Positions 1 through 9,700 of a stretch of DNA of 64,000 nucleotides are shown here, one piece after another; within the stretch, counting starts at the first letter, position 1, and each line of letters begins with the position of its first letter. Position numbers and translations under genes: made by a program. The notes beneath the pieces were generated by a model. That model ran no database searches, was not told where the DNA came from, and saw only the letters and a program-made list of their open reading frames with translations. Source of the stretch: Flavobacterium sp. Root901 (GTDB taxonomy: Bacteria; Bacteroidota; Bacteroidia; Flavobacteriales; Flavobacteriaceae); contig NZ_LMJB01000011.1 in NCBI RefSeq assembly GCF_001429765.1, forward strand, positions 44,993 to 108,992. The letters run 5' to 3'.

Positions 1-1
1 A

Positions 2-181
2 AAAACATTTGTAATCGAAGCAGAAAATGTTTCAGATAAAAACTTTTATATCCAGTCGGCAGTATTAAACGGTGTCGAATTCAATCAAACAGCAATCACA
101 CATCAGCAGATTTTAAAAGGCGGGGTTTTACATTTTGTAATGGGAGCACAGCCAAATAAAAACTGGGGAACAAAAAAATAA
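2..181 (+). CDS. GH92 alpha-mannosidase, C-terminal end only
   Basis: This is the last 59 codons of a gene that begins before the window; the frame is open from base 2 and stops at TAA 179-181. The translated end contains NFYIQSAVLNG and finishes with GGVLHFVMGAQPNKNWG. That Gly-rich, PNKNWG-ending tail is typical of the C-terminal beta-sandwich of Bacteroidota GH92 exo-acting alpha-mannosidases. The catalytic domain is outside the window, so linkage specificity cannot be read. A second, complete GH92 gene lies at 13774-16017, and two GH92 enzymes in one locus would suit different mannose linkages of an N-glycan. The symporter gene follows after about 35 bases, so it is probably co-transcribed. 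Confidence 0.75.
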   Translation, partial: KTFVIEAENVSDKNFYIQSAVLNGVEFNQTAITHQQILKGGVLHFVMGAQPNKNWGTKK

Positions 182-216
182 ACAAAACGTAACTAACCTA
201 CTAACAAATAATTTTA

Positions 217-2094
217 ATGGATATTATTGACGTATCGATAATCGTAGCATACATTCTGCTCTCCGTGAGTATCGGAATTTGGATTTCAAGAAAAGCAAAA
301 CAAGGATTAGATGACTATTTTTTAGGCGGAAAAACAATCAAATGGTATTTTTTGGGTCTAAGTAACGGATCCGGAATGTTTGATGTTTCCGGAACTTCCT
401 GGATGATTGGGGTACTTTTTCTATATGGAGTGAAAAGCTTTATGTTTATGTGGCTATGGCCGATATGGAACCAGATTTTCGTAATGATGTTCCTGGCAGT
501 CTGGATTAGGAGATCTAAGGTAATGACAGGTTCAGAGTGGATTCTGACGCGTTTTGGAAGTGACAAAGCAGGAAAAGCTTCTCATATTATTGTTGCTATT
601 TTTGCGATTATCTCTACAATTGGTTTTATCGCTTATTTCTTTGAAGGAATCGGGAAATTTGTAACGATTATTCTTCCATGGGACTTAACGCTGCATTACG
701 GCGATATGATTTTATTGACATCAGAGCGTTCTTATGCTTTGATTATTATTTTTTTAACTACGATATATACAGTAAAAGGCGGAATGTTTTCTGTAGTAGC
801 TACAGAAGTAGTACAATATTTAATTATGATTGTAGCCGGAGTTTTAATTGCAGGTTACGCTTTTATCAATTATACTGATCTTCAAATTAATTCGGTTATT
901 ACAGAGGAATGGAAAAATGTTTTCTTCGGATGGCAGTTTGAAACCCAATGGAGTGATAAATTTCAAACGTTCAACAATTTAATAGATTCTGAAGGTTACA
1001 AAATGTTTGGTGCTTTCATCGGAATGACGTTGTTCAAAGGTTTCTTTGCGAGTGTGGCCGGACCAACGCCAAGTTATGATTTACAAAGAGTTCTTTCAAC
1101 AAAATCAGTAAAAGAAGCCGCTTATATGAGTGGTTTTACAAACCTGATTTTATTTATTCCGAGATATTTATTAATTACAGGAATCGTAGTAATTGCATTA
1201 GTAAACTTAGCCCCGGAATTAAATGCAAACACAGCCTTAACCGGCGCCGATTTAGAATTATTGATGCCAAAAGTGGTAAATTTATATATTCCGGTTGGCG
1301 TAAAAGGAATTCTTTTAGCAGGTTTATTAGCCGCTTTTATGTCTGGATTCTCGGCATTTGTAAATGCTGGCCCGGCTTATATCGTAAATGATATTTATAA
1401 AAAATATTTCAAACCCGTTGCGTCTAATGCACATTATATTAAAGTAAGCCAGATTTCATCTTTTTTAGTTGTTGGTTTAGGAGTTTTCATGGGATTCTTC
1501 GCAGATTCAATTAACTCATTGACTTTATGGATTACAAGTGCTTTGTACGGAGGTTATGTAGCTGCCAATTTTCTAAAATGGATTTGGTGGCGATTTAACG
1601 GCTGGGGTTATTTCTGGGGAATGTTTGCCGGATTAATCATCGCTTCCCTGCAATTCATTTTAGGCATGAATAAGGCCAATTTAACCGAAGGCTCTTTCTT
1701 ATATAATTTATCTCAGGTTCAGGCGATTTATCTCTTTCCTTTAATATTTGGTTTCTCAATTTTAGGATGTCTTTTAGGAACATACTTAAGTAAACCAACA
1801 GAAATGGAAGTTTTAAAATCTTTCTATTCTAATGTAAGACCATGGGGATTCTGGAATCCGGTGTATAGAGAATTAAAAGCCGAAGATCAGGCTTTTGAAA
1901 AAAATAATGATTTTTGGCTGGATATGATGAATTGTGCTATCGGAATTGTATGGCAGTCAAGTATGATTCTGCTTCCGATATTCTTTATCATAAGGGATTA
2001 TCCAAAAGCAATTACAGCCTTAATCGTGTTTTTAGTTACGACAACAATATTAAAATTCACATGGTTAGATAAAGTTAGAAAAATAGCAGATTAA
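217..2094 (+). CDS. Sodium:solute symporter (SSS family)
   Basis: A 625-residue integral membrane protein with about 13-15 hydrophobic segments and the SSS-family layout, including an early YFLGG motif (about residue 35), a conserved GxxSG-type segment and a long C-terminal pair of helices. Members couple Na+ to uptake of sugars, sialic acid or other small solutes across the inner membrane. It starts at ATG 217. It sits directly upstream of a GH130 phosphorylase that has no signal peptide, so an attractive inference is that it imports the mannosyl-GlcNAc disaccharide that the phosphorylase splits in the cytoplasm. The substrate cannot be read from the sequence; another glycan-derived sugar is equally possible. 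Confidence 0.85.
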   Translation: MDIIDVSIIVAYILLSVSIGIWISRKAKQGLDDYFLGGKTIKWYFLGLSNGSGMFDVSGTSWMIGVLFLYGVKSFMFMWLWPIWNQIFVMMFLAVWIRRSKVMTGSEWILTRFGSDKAGKASHIIVAIFAIISTIGFIAYFFEGIGKFVTIILPWDLTLHYGDMILLTSERSYALIIIFLTTIYTVKGGMFSVVATEVVQYLIMIVAGVLIAGYAFINYTDLQINSVITEEWKNVFFGWQFETQWSDKFQTFNNLIDSEGYKMFGAFIGMTLFKGFFASVAGPTPSYDLQRVLSTKSVKEAAYMSGFTNLILFIPRYLLITGIVVIALVNLAPELNANTALTGADLELLMPKVVNLYIPVGVKGILLAGLLAAFMSGFSAFVNAGPAYIVNDIYKKYFKPVASNAHYIKVSQISSFLVVGLGVFMGFFADSINSLTLWITSALYGGYVAANFLKWIWWRFNGWGYFWGMFAGLIIASLQFILGMNKANLTEGSFLYNLSQVQAIYLFPLIFGFSILGCLLGTYLSKPTEMEVLKSFYSNVRPWGFWNPVYRELKAEDQAFEKNNDFWLDMMNCAIGIVWQSSMILLPIFFIIRDYPKAITALIVFLVTTTILKFTWLDKVRKIAD

Positions 2095-2101
2095 ACAGCA
2101 A

Positions 2102-2207
2102 TTTGTCATTTCGACGAAGGAGAAATCTCCGCGAGAAACTCTACAAAGATTGGCGACTAACGAGAAGGAGCTTCTTACGGAGATTTCTCCTTCGTCGAAA
2201 TGACAAA
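2102..2207. repeat. Intergenic element with perfect 30-bp inverted arms
   Basis: The arms at 2102-2131 and 2178-2207 are exact reverse complements of each other (left arm begins TTTGTCATTTCGACGAAGG) around a 46-base spacer. The element fills most of the gap between symporter and GH130 genes. It looks like a dispersed palindromic repeat of Flavobacterium genomes and could fold into a long hairpin in the transcript, uncoupling expression or stabilising the upstream mRNA. Only this copy occurs in the window. An open frame crossing it on the other strand is taken as spurious. Confidence 0.85.
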
Positions 2208-2248
2208 ACAGAGAGAATAAAAAAACAAAACAATAAAAAATAAAAAAA

Positions 2249-3214
2249 ATGAGCAGTATTCCCTGGCAAGACAGACCCGAAAACAGTAAAGATGTAATGT
2301 GGAGATATTCTGAAAATCCAATTATCGACAGATATGCAATACCATCCTCAAACAGTATTTTTAATAGTGCTGTAGTTCCTTTTGAAGATGGATATGCGGG
2401 AGTTTTCAGATGTGACAATAAAGCGGTTCAAATGAATATTTTTACCGGTTTCAGTAAAGACGGAATCAACTGGGATATCAACCACGAACCTATTGAGATG
2501 AAATCCGGAAATACAGACATGATCGAATCTGCTTATAAATATGATCCGCGTGTGGTGTGGATCGAAGATCGTTACTGGATTACCTGGTGTAATGGTTACA
2601 ACGGACCAACCATTGGAATTGGATATACTTTTGATTTTAAAGAGTTTTTTCAATGCGAAAATGCCTTTCTTCCATTCAACAGAAACGGAGTTTTATTCCC
2701 TCAAAAAATCAACGGTAAATATGCCATGTTAAGCCGTCCAAGTGATAACGGACATACGCCTTTTGGAGACATCTGGATCAGCTACAGCCCGGATATGAAA
2801 TATTGGGGAGAACACAGACTGGTTATGAAACCAAGTCCGTTCGAACAAAGCGCCTGGCAGTGTACCAAAGTTGGAGCAGGGCCAATCCCGATTTTAACTA
2901 ACGAAGGCTGGTTAATGATTTATCACGGAGTTATTAATACCTGCAACGGTTTCCGTTATGCAATGGGTTCAGCACTTTTAGATCTTGACTCGCCTGATAA
3001 AGTAAAATACAGGACACAACCGTATTTATTAGGACCTGCAGAAATTTATGAAATGGTAGGTGATGTACCAAATGTAGTTTTCCCTTGTGCCGCTTTACAT
3101 GATACAGAGGAAGATAAATTAGCCGTTTATTATGGTGCAGCAGATACCGCTGTAGCAATTGCGTTTGGTAAGTTAAGTGAAGTAATTCAGTTTACAAAAG
3201 ATAACAGTTTATAG
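2249..3214 (+). CDS. GH130 beta-1,4-mannosyl-GlcNAc phosphorylase-like protein
   Basis: A 321-residue five-bladed propeller protein of family GH130, at its usual length. The motif YKYDPRVVWIED places the family catalytic acid at about Asp99, and GYNGPTIGI and ICYHG-like blade motifs follow. There is no signal peptide, so it should be cytoplasmic. Family knowledge: GH130 enzymes of this type phosphorolyse beta-mannosides such as Man-beta-1,4-GlcNAc from the N-glycan core, giving mannose 1-phosphate. The neighbouring symporter and the surrounding N-glycan enzymes support that substrate. The exact GH130 subfamily was judged by eye and should be treated as probable. Confidence 0.85.
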   Translation: MSSIPWQDRPENSKDVMWRYSENPIIDRYAIPSSNSIFNSAVVPFEDGYAGVFRCDNKAVQMNIFTGFSKDGINWDINHEPIEMKSGNTDMIESAYKYDPRVVWIEDRYWITWCNGYNGPTIGIGYTFDFKEFFQCENAFLPFNRNGVLFPQKINGKYAMLSRPSDNGHTPFGDIWISYSPDMKYWGEHRLVMKPSPFEQSAWQCTKVGAGPIPILTNEGWLMIYHGVINTCNGFRYAMGSALLDLDSPDKVKYRTQPYLLGPAEIYEMVGDVPNVVFPCAALHDTEEDKLAVYYGAADTAVAIAFGKLSEVIQFTKDNSL

Positions 3215-3221
3215 TAAAGGC

Positions 3222-4292
3222 ATGCGTTTAAAATTTCAATGGTTAACAGTTGTTTTATTTTCTCTTTCGATTGCGGGTTTTGCGCAGTCAAAAAAAAATG
3301 GCATTATTCCTAAAACATATGTCGCAGCCAAAACTGCTGATCCAATTACAATAGATGGAGAAGATACAGATGCCTCGTGGAGTAAAGCAGATTGGACAGA
3401 TCTTTTTGAAGATATAGAAAATGGCGTTAAACCCAAGTATGCAACAAAAGTTAAAATGCTGTGGGACGAAACGAATTTTTATATTTTAGCAAAGATTGAC
3501 GAACCGCATGTCTGGGCCAATTTAAAACAGCGAGATACCATTATTTTTTACAACAATGACTTCGAAGTTTTTATAGATCCCGACAGCGACACTTTTAACT
3601 ATTACGAATTAGAAATAAACGCCTTGAACACTGCTTGGGATCTATTTTTATCAAAACCTTACAGAGAAAATGATCTCGTAGTTTTAAACGACTGGAATCT
3701 TACCGGTTTAAAATCTGCAGTAAAAATTCAGGGAACAATTAATAATCCGAATGATACAGATCAGGGCTGGGTTTTAGAAATGGCAATTCCCTGGGCAGCC
3801 TATAAAACCTCTTATTTCGATCAGAATGTGCCTGCGGATAAATTCTGGAGAGTCAACTTTTCAAGGGTAAACTGGCAGCATTCTATTGTAGACGGCAAAT
3901 ACGAGCGTAAAAAAGATGACGACGGAAAATTTCTTCCGGAATATAACTGGGTCTGGTCGCCCATAGGAGTAATCAATATGCATGAACCGGAAAAATGGGG
4001 CTATGTTTATTTTTCTTCCAAAGAAGGAAAAGATACCTTTACAATTCCGCAGGACGAAAAAGTAAAATGGGAACTTTACAATTTATACAGAGCTCAAAAA
4101 GAATATTTTCAGAAGAATAAAATGTGGGCACGATCGCTGGCAAATTTAAAAAAAGAAAGCATCACGGTTGATAATAAAGTTTTAAAACCTATTTTAGAAA
4201 ACCATTCTGCAGGATATAATATTGCAGTAAAAAGCCCTTTTTCTAATCAAACATTTATTATAAAGCAGGATGGCAGAATAATAACAAAGTAA
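3222..4292 (+). CDS. Secreted CBM9-like carbohydrate-binding protein
   Basis: A 356-residue protein with an N-terminal signal peptide ending near FAQS (residue 22). Residues about 37-220 match the CBM9-like pattern of Bacteroidota: PITIDGEDTDASW, then LWDETNFYILAKIDEPHVWA, NDFEVFIDPD, and a late EMAIPWAAY segment. No catalytic motif was recognised, so the role is probably glycan binding or an uncharacterised activity in the periplasm or at the surface. It begins 8 bases after the GH130 gene and ends 6 bases before the next gene, so it belongs to the same operon. Confidence 0.75.
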   Translation: MRLKFQWLTVVLFSLSIAGFAQSKKNGIIPKTYVAAKTADPITIDGEDTDASWSKADWTDLFEDIENGVKPKYATKVKMLWDETNFYILAKIDEPHVWANLKQRDTIIFYNNDFEVFIDPDSDTFNYYELEINALNTAWDLFLSKPYRENDLVVLNDWNLTGLKSAVKIQGTINNPNDTDQGWVLEMAIPWAAYKTSYFDQNVPADKFWRVNFSRVNWQHSIVDGKYERKKDDDGKFLPEYNWVWSPIGVINMHEPEKWGYVYFSSKEGKDTFTIPQDEKVKWELYNLYRAQKEYFQKNKMWARSLANLKKESITVDNKVLKPILENHSAGYNIAVKSPFSNQTFIIKQDGRIITK

Positions 4293-4298
4293 ACCACC

Positions 4299-5378
4299 AT
4301 GAAACTACCAAAACTAATACTTTTTTTATTGGCGCTGAGCATTTTTTCCTGTGCCGGAAAAGAAGAACCAACCGCATTTAAATTTGGTGTCTGGACAACC
4401 GCAGATGCCAAAAAATCTGATGCAGATTATACCAAAGAATTCAAAAAATACAAGAACGGCGGAATTGACGAAGTATTAATCAATACAACAACTGATCCCA
4501 GACTTTTAAAAAGAATAGTGCCTCTTGCCGCAAAAGAAGGCTTAAAAGTTCATGCCTGGATTATGGCCATGAACAGACCCGGAGATTCTGTCGCATTACA
4601 GCATCCGGAATGGTATCAGGTAAGCAAAGAAGGAAAATCCTGTTTTGATAACCGTCCTTATGTCGATTATTATCAATGGTTATGTCCAACCAGAAAAGAA
4701 TCAAGGGAACACGTTTTACATTTAGTAGAAGAACTGGCAAAAGTAGAGGGAATCGAAAGTGTTCATTTAGATTATATTCGTTTCCCGGACATCTTCCTGC
4801 CAATCAGTTTACTGCCCAAATACAATTTGGTTCAGGATGTAGAACTGCCTCAATTTGATTTTTGTTATTGTGATGAATGTGTGAAAGCATTCGAAAAAAT
4901 CCACCACAAAAATCCAAAAGAAAGTCATAATACATCTATCGATATGGAGTGGAAAAACTTCAGATTAAATGCGATAAAAGCGGTTGTCGATGATGCTTAT
5001 AAAATTGCGCACAAATACAATAAACAATTAACGGCGGCAGTATTTCCTTATCCTGAAATGGCAGATCACATGGTTCGGCAGCGTTGGGACAAATGGAATA
5101 TTGACGAAGTATATCCAATGATTTACCATAGTTTTTATAATGAAGAAATAGACTGGGTTGGATATGCTACCAAACAAGGCGTTACTGATTTAGAAAATAA
5201 AAAGACAAAAATCAATACAGGAATTTATATTCCGGGTTTGAAAAATGATAAAGAACTGAAACAAGCTATTTTGGCAGCTAAAGAAAACGGAGCAGTCGGA
5301 GTTTCTTTCTTTGACGGAAATGCATTGTCTGAAAGCAATTTAAAGACAATCAGAGAAACAAAAGCAAGTTTAAAATAG
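4299..5378 (+). CDS. GH10-like (GHL10-type) TIM-barrel lipoprotein
   Basis: A 359-residue protein with a lipoprotein signal peptide (FSCAGKEE, Cys at about 18). The rest reads as an alpha/beta barrel of the hypothetical glycosyl hydrolase 10-like type: GIDEVLINTTTDP, then LKVHAWIMAMNRPGD, ESVHLDYIRFPD at about residue 155, and DEVYPMIYHSFY near residue 270. The CYCDECVKAFE segment after the barrel core is typical of these proteins. Such proteins occur widely in Bacteroidota glycan loci, but no activity can be assigned from sequence. Position between the CBM9-like and glycosylasparaginase genes suggests a role on the glycopeptide or glycan core. Confidence 0.65.
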   Translation: MKLPKLILFLLALSIFSCAGKEEPTAFKFGVWTTADAKKSDADYTKEFKKYKNGGIDEVLINTTTDPRLLKRIVPLAAKEGLKVHAWIMAMNRPGDSVALQHPEWYQVSKEGKSCFDNRPYVDYYQWLCPTRKESREHVLHLVEELAKVEGIESVHLDYIRFPDIFLPISLLPKYNLVQDVELPQFDFCYCDECVKAFEKIHHKNPKESHNTSIDMEWKNFRLNAIKAVVDDAYKIAHKYNKQLTAAVFPYPEMADHMVRQRWDKWNIDEVYPMIYHSFYNEEIDWVGYATKQGVTDLENKKTKINTGIYIPGLKNDKELKQAILAAKENGAVGVSFFDGNALSESNLKTIRETKASLK

Positions 5379-5383
5379 AGATT

Positions 5384-5506
5384 AAACACATAGAAACAGA
5401 TTAAAATGTGTGTAATAAAAAATATAAAAGTTTCCACACATACCTATGTTTGTTAATGCAAGTGAAACGCCTTTTATAAAGTTTCAAAACTATGTTTCTA
5501 TGTGTT
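5384..5506. repeat. Imperfect inverted repeat of the AAACACATAG family
   Basis: AAACACATAGAAACA at 5384-5398 is inverted as TGTTTCTATGTGTT at 5493-5506, with 14 of 15 bases pairing. It fills the gap before the glycosylasparaginase gene. A related but shorter pair lies at 6629-6691. It may act as a processing hairpin or partial terminator in the operon; no coding potential is visible. Confidence 0.65.
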
Positions 5507-5542
5507 GAATAAAAAATTAAGACAAAGATAAAAGTAAACAGC

Positions 5543-6565
5543 ATGTCAAATAGAAGAGATTTTATCAAAAAAGCAACTTTAGGTGCAGCAGCTGTAAGTT
5601 CTGTAGGCTTTAGCGGATTTGCGAAAGAAAAAGAAGGGAAAGAAAATACAATAGATTTTTCTCCAAAAAAAGTAAAAAAACCAGTTGTTATTTCGACATG
5701 GAATCACGGACTTCCTGCAAATCAGGAAACGTGGAAACAATTAAAAGCCGGAAAACCAGCCTTGGATGCCATTGAAGCCGGAATGAAAATTCCTGAAGCA
5801 GATCCTAATGTTCGCAGTGTAGGCTATGGAGGTTATCCCGACCGTGAAGGAAAAGTAACACTTGACGCTTGTATCATGGACCACAACAGTAATTGCGGTT
5901 CGGTTTGTTTTTTACAGGGAATTATGCATCCAATCTCTGTTGCAAAGAGAGTGCTGCAAAATACACCGCACGTAATGCTGGCCGGACAAGGCGCATTGCA
6001 GTTTGCTTTGTCAGAAGGATTTAAAGAAGAAAATTTATTGACTCCGGAATCTGAAAAAGACTGGAAAAAATGGCTGGAAGATTCAAAATATAAACCTGTT
6101 ATTAATATAGAAAACCACGATACTATAAGTATGCTGATGTTAGACCAGGAAGGCAACCTTTCGGGCGGATGTACCACGAGCGGTGCTGCTTGGAAAATGC
6201 ACGGACGCGTCGGTGATTCCCCAATAATCGGCGCGGGTCTTTTCCTGGATAATGAAGTGGGAGCTGCAGCAGCAACCGGTTTAGGAGAAGCCGTTATCAG
6301 GACCGCAGGAAGTGCCATGGTGGTCGAATTAATGCGTCAGGGAAAATCACCTTTTGATGCCTGTAAAGAAATCACAGAACGTATTTACAACAAACATAAA
6401 AACCATAAAGACATGGAATATCTGCAGGTTGGTTTTATTGCCTTAAATAAAAACGGAGAATATGCTGGTTACAGTTTGCGATCAGGTTTTAATTTTGCTG
6501 TTTCTGACGATGAAAAAGGACACCGAATGGAAGATGCTAAATTTAAAATGTCGTGGGATAAATAA
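5543..6565 (+). CDS. N4-(beta-N-acetylglucosaminyl)-L-asparaginase (glycosylasparaginase)
   Basis: A 340-residue Ntn-hydrolase precursor. The N-terminus has a twin-arginine signal (NRRDFIKKATLG at residues 3-14), indicating folded export to the periplasm. The autoprocessing site is visible as NHDTISMLMLD, which puts the nucleophilic threonine at about Thr194; the substrate-pocket motifs GRVGDSPIIGAG and TGLGE follow. Family knowledge: the precursor self-cleaves before this Thr, and the mature enzyme cuts the GlcNAc-Asn bond of N-glycans after peptide trimming, as in the classical Elizabethkingia enzyme. It is the most specific indicator in the window that the locus targets N-glycoproteins. 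Confidence 0.93.
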   Translation: MSNRRDFIKKATLGAAAVSSVGFSGFAKEKEGKENTIDFSPKKVKKPVVISTWNHGLPANQETWKQLKAGKPALDAIEAGMKIPEADPNVRSVGYGGYPDREGKVTLDACIMDHNSNCGSVCFLQGIMHPISVAKRVLQNTPHVMLAGQGALQFALSEGFKEENLLTPESEKDWKKWLEDSKYKPVINIENHDTISMLMLDQEGNLSGGCTTSGAAWKMHGRVGDSPIIGAGLFLDNEVGAAAATGLGEAVIRTAGSAMVVELMRQGKSPFDACKEITERIYNKHKNHKDMEYLQVGFIALNKNGEYAGYSLRSGFNFAVSDDEKGHRMEDAKFKMSWDK

Positions 6566-6579
6566 AAATACGATGCGGG

Positions 6580-6691
6580 AACTTTGTCAAAGTTTTAAAT
6601 TTAACAAAGTTGAATCGCGAATAAATTTAAACACATAGAAATATAGATTTTCTCTCACAATCTATCCCGATAATAATCGGGGCTATGTGTT
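6580..6691. repeat. Palindromic intergenic repeats upstream of GH2
   Basis: Two elements lie in this gap. AACTTTGTCAAAGTT at 6580-6594 is a near-perfect palindrome that recurs as AACTTTGACAAAGTT at 12192-12206, after the GH20 gene. A second pair, AAACACATAG at 6629-6638 and CTATGTGTT at 6683-6691, belongs to the same family as the repeat at 5384 and encloses a small CCCGATAATAATCGGGG-type hairpin. They look like dispersed Flavobacterium repeats, not genes. Confidence 0.55.
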
Positions 6692-6707
6692 CAAACAAAA
6701 ATAAAGA

Positions 6708-9700
6708 ATGAAAAAATCAATATCCATATTAACCTTATTACTTTCAGTTTTATCTGTTAATGCGCAGGAAAAAGTTCCGTTTTGGCAGAATGAAAAAATC
6801 AATGAAGATAATAGAGAGCCTATGCACGCTGCCTATTATGTTTTTGAAAACGAAACCTTAGCAGCTAAAAACGACTGGAGACAATCTAAAAATTATCTTG
6901 ACATTAACGGAGCATGGAAATTTAAATATGTTGATAATCCGGCTGCGCTTCCAAAAGATTTTGAAAAAAACAATTTTAACGATAATGCATGGGATAATTT
7001 TAAAATTCCGGCAAGCTGGGATGTAAATGGTTATGGATATCCGGTTTATGTAAATACAACTTACGATTTTGATTATTTAATGGCGCCAAATCCGCCGTTT
7101 GTTCCAACAAAATATAATCCGACAGGAGTTTACAGAAGAGAAATTACAATTGACAAATCCTGGGAAGGAAAAGATATTTTTCTTCATATTGGTACAGCAA
7201 AATCCAATTTGACCGTTTGGGTAAATGGTGTTTATGTGGGTTATGGCGAAGACGGAAAATTACCTTCTGAATTCAAATTAAATAAATATGTAAAAACCGG
7301 AAAAAACACAATTGTGCTTCAGGTAATGAAATGGAATGACGGTTCGTATTTAGAATGTCAGGACATGTGGAGAATGAGCGGAATTACCCGCGATTCTTAT
7401 TTAGTGGCGAGAAACAAAGCCCATTTGAATGACTTTGAAGCTGTTCCGGATTTAGACGCAGATTATGTTGACGGAAGTTTGAAAATTACGACTCAATTTT
7501 CTGATTTAGATAAAAAAGAAACTTACACTTTAGAAGTACAATTAAAAGACGAAGGAAAAGTTGCAGCTTCAAAAAATATTACGATAAATGGAAATTCATT
7601 AAAAGAGGCTTTTTCATTAGAAGTAAAAAATCCGAAAAAATGGAGTGCCGAAATTCCAAATTTATATCAGTTAATTTTTATTTTAAAAGATAAAAAAGGA
7701 AATGTAATCGAGGTTATTCCGCAGAAAATCGGATTTAGAAAAGTAGAAATTAAAGGCGGACAGCTTTTGGTAAACGGAAAAGCGATTTACATAAAAGGAG
7801 TAAACCGTCATGAAGTTGATCCAATTACGGGACAAACCATTTCCAGAGAAAGAATGGAGCAGGATATTAAATTGATGAAAGAATTTAATATCAATGCAGT
7901 AAGAATGTCGCATTATCCAAACGACGAATATTTCTACGAATTATGTGATAAATACGGAATTTATGTAGTTGACGAAGCGAATATAGAATCGCACGGAATG
8001 GGGTATGACATCACAAAAACGCTTGGAAATAAACCGGACTGGGAAATGGCTCACATTCAGCGTATGCAGCGAATGATCGAGAGAGATAAAAACCACGCTT
8101 CCATTATTATCTGGAGTATGGGCAACGAAGCCGGAAACGGTTATAACTTTTACAGAGGCTATTTATGGATTAAAAATCGTGATAAATCGAGGCCAATTCA
8201 ATACGAAAGAGCAACTGCAGGAGCGTGGGACGGCAAGGATTTAAAATTTGAATGGGATTCAGACATTATTGACCCAATGTACAGTTCTCCAAATAAAATG
8301 GAAGAATATATTTTGGCTAATCCAAATCCGACAAGGCCTTATATTCAGTGCGAATATGCGCATGCGATGGGAAATTCAATGGGAAATTTCAAAGATTATT
8401 GGGATGTAATCCGTAAATATCCAAACTTTCAGGGAGGTTTTATCTGGGATATGATCGATCAGTCGGTTTATAAAAAACTGGATAACGGAACTACGATTTT
8501 AGCCTATGGAGGAGATTTTGGTCCAAAAGACGTTAAAAGCGATAATAACTTCGTAAACAACGGAGTTTTTACGGTAGACAGAAAGCCAAATCCGCATGCT
8601 CTTGAAGTACGAAATGTATATCAAAACATTCTGACTTCGTGGGAAAATCAGGAAACAGCAGCGATAAAAGTATATAACGAATTTTCGTTTAAAGATTTAA
8701 GCAATGTTGCTTTGAACTGGTCATTAATTTTAGATGGAGTCAAAGAGGCATCAGGCACTATCGATTATTTAGCAATCGATCCGGGTCAGACAAAAACTTA
8801 TATCCTGCCAGTTCAATTAGGAGATAAAAAATTTCAGGAAGCTTTTATTAATATCAGTTATCAGTTAAAACAGGAAGAACCGTTTTTGCCAAAAGGTTTC
8901 GAAATTGCAACAGAACAACTGACCTATAAAGGAAGCTGGAAAAATGATATTAAAATTGAAAGCGCTTCAAAAATTATTATAGAGAAAAAAGCCAATGCTA
9001 CGGTTTTCAAAAGTGATAAAGCTGAGATTACTTTCGATAAAAAAACCGGATTTATCAGCGGTTATTCCTTCAATAATCTGCCAATTATAAAAGAAGGATA
9101 TCAATTGCGTCCTAATTTTTGGAGAGCACCAAATGATAATGATTTTGGAGCTAATTTTCAGATTAACTTAAAAGCATGGAAAGATGCGACAGAAAATCCA
9201 ACACTCATAAACTGGACGGTTTCTCCAACAAAAGATAATAAAATTTTAGTAAAAGCAGCTTACAGTTTGCCTCAGGTTTCTTCGACTTTAGAATTGAATT
9301 ATGAGTTAAACGGAAATGGTGAATTAGTTGTAAAAGAAACTTTGAATATAGATAAAGATAAAGAACAGCCAATTTTGCCAAGATTTGGAATGGAAGTAAT
9401 TGTTCCGAAAGATTTTAGCACTATGACATATTACGGAAGAGGCCCGCACGAAAACTACATCGACAGAAATTACAGTTCAAAAGTTGGACTGTACACACAA
9501 ACGGTTTCAGAACAGTATTATCCATACATTCGCCCGCAGGAAACCGGAAATAAAACTGATGTTCGTTTTCTGGAATTATCAGGCGATAAATTAATACTTA
9601 CCGTAACCTCTGACGAATTATTGGCCGTAACCGCTTTGCATTTTTTAAATGAAGATTTAGACGACGGTTTGCAGAAAGATCAAAGACATGCTGCCGAATT

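Noticed and set aside
2065..2418. 117-codon open frame on the - strand
   Set aside because: It crosses the 30-bp inverted repeat and the starts of real genes; composition looks like read-through of the repeat.
5833..6318. 161-codon open frame on the - strand
   Set aside because: It lies wholly inside the glycosylasparaginase gene, whose motifs are unmistakable, and its product resembles no protein family.
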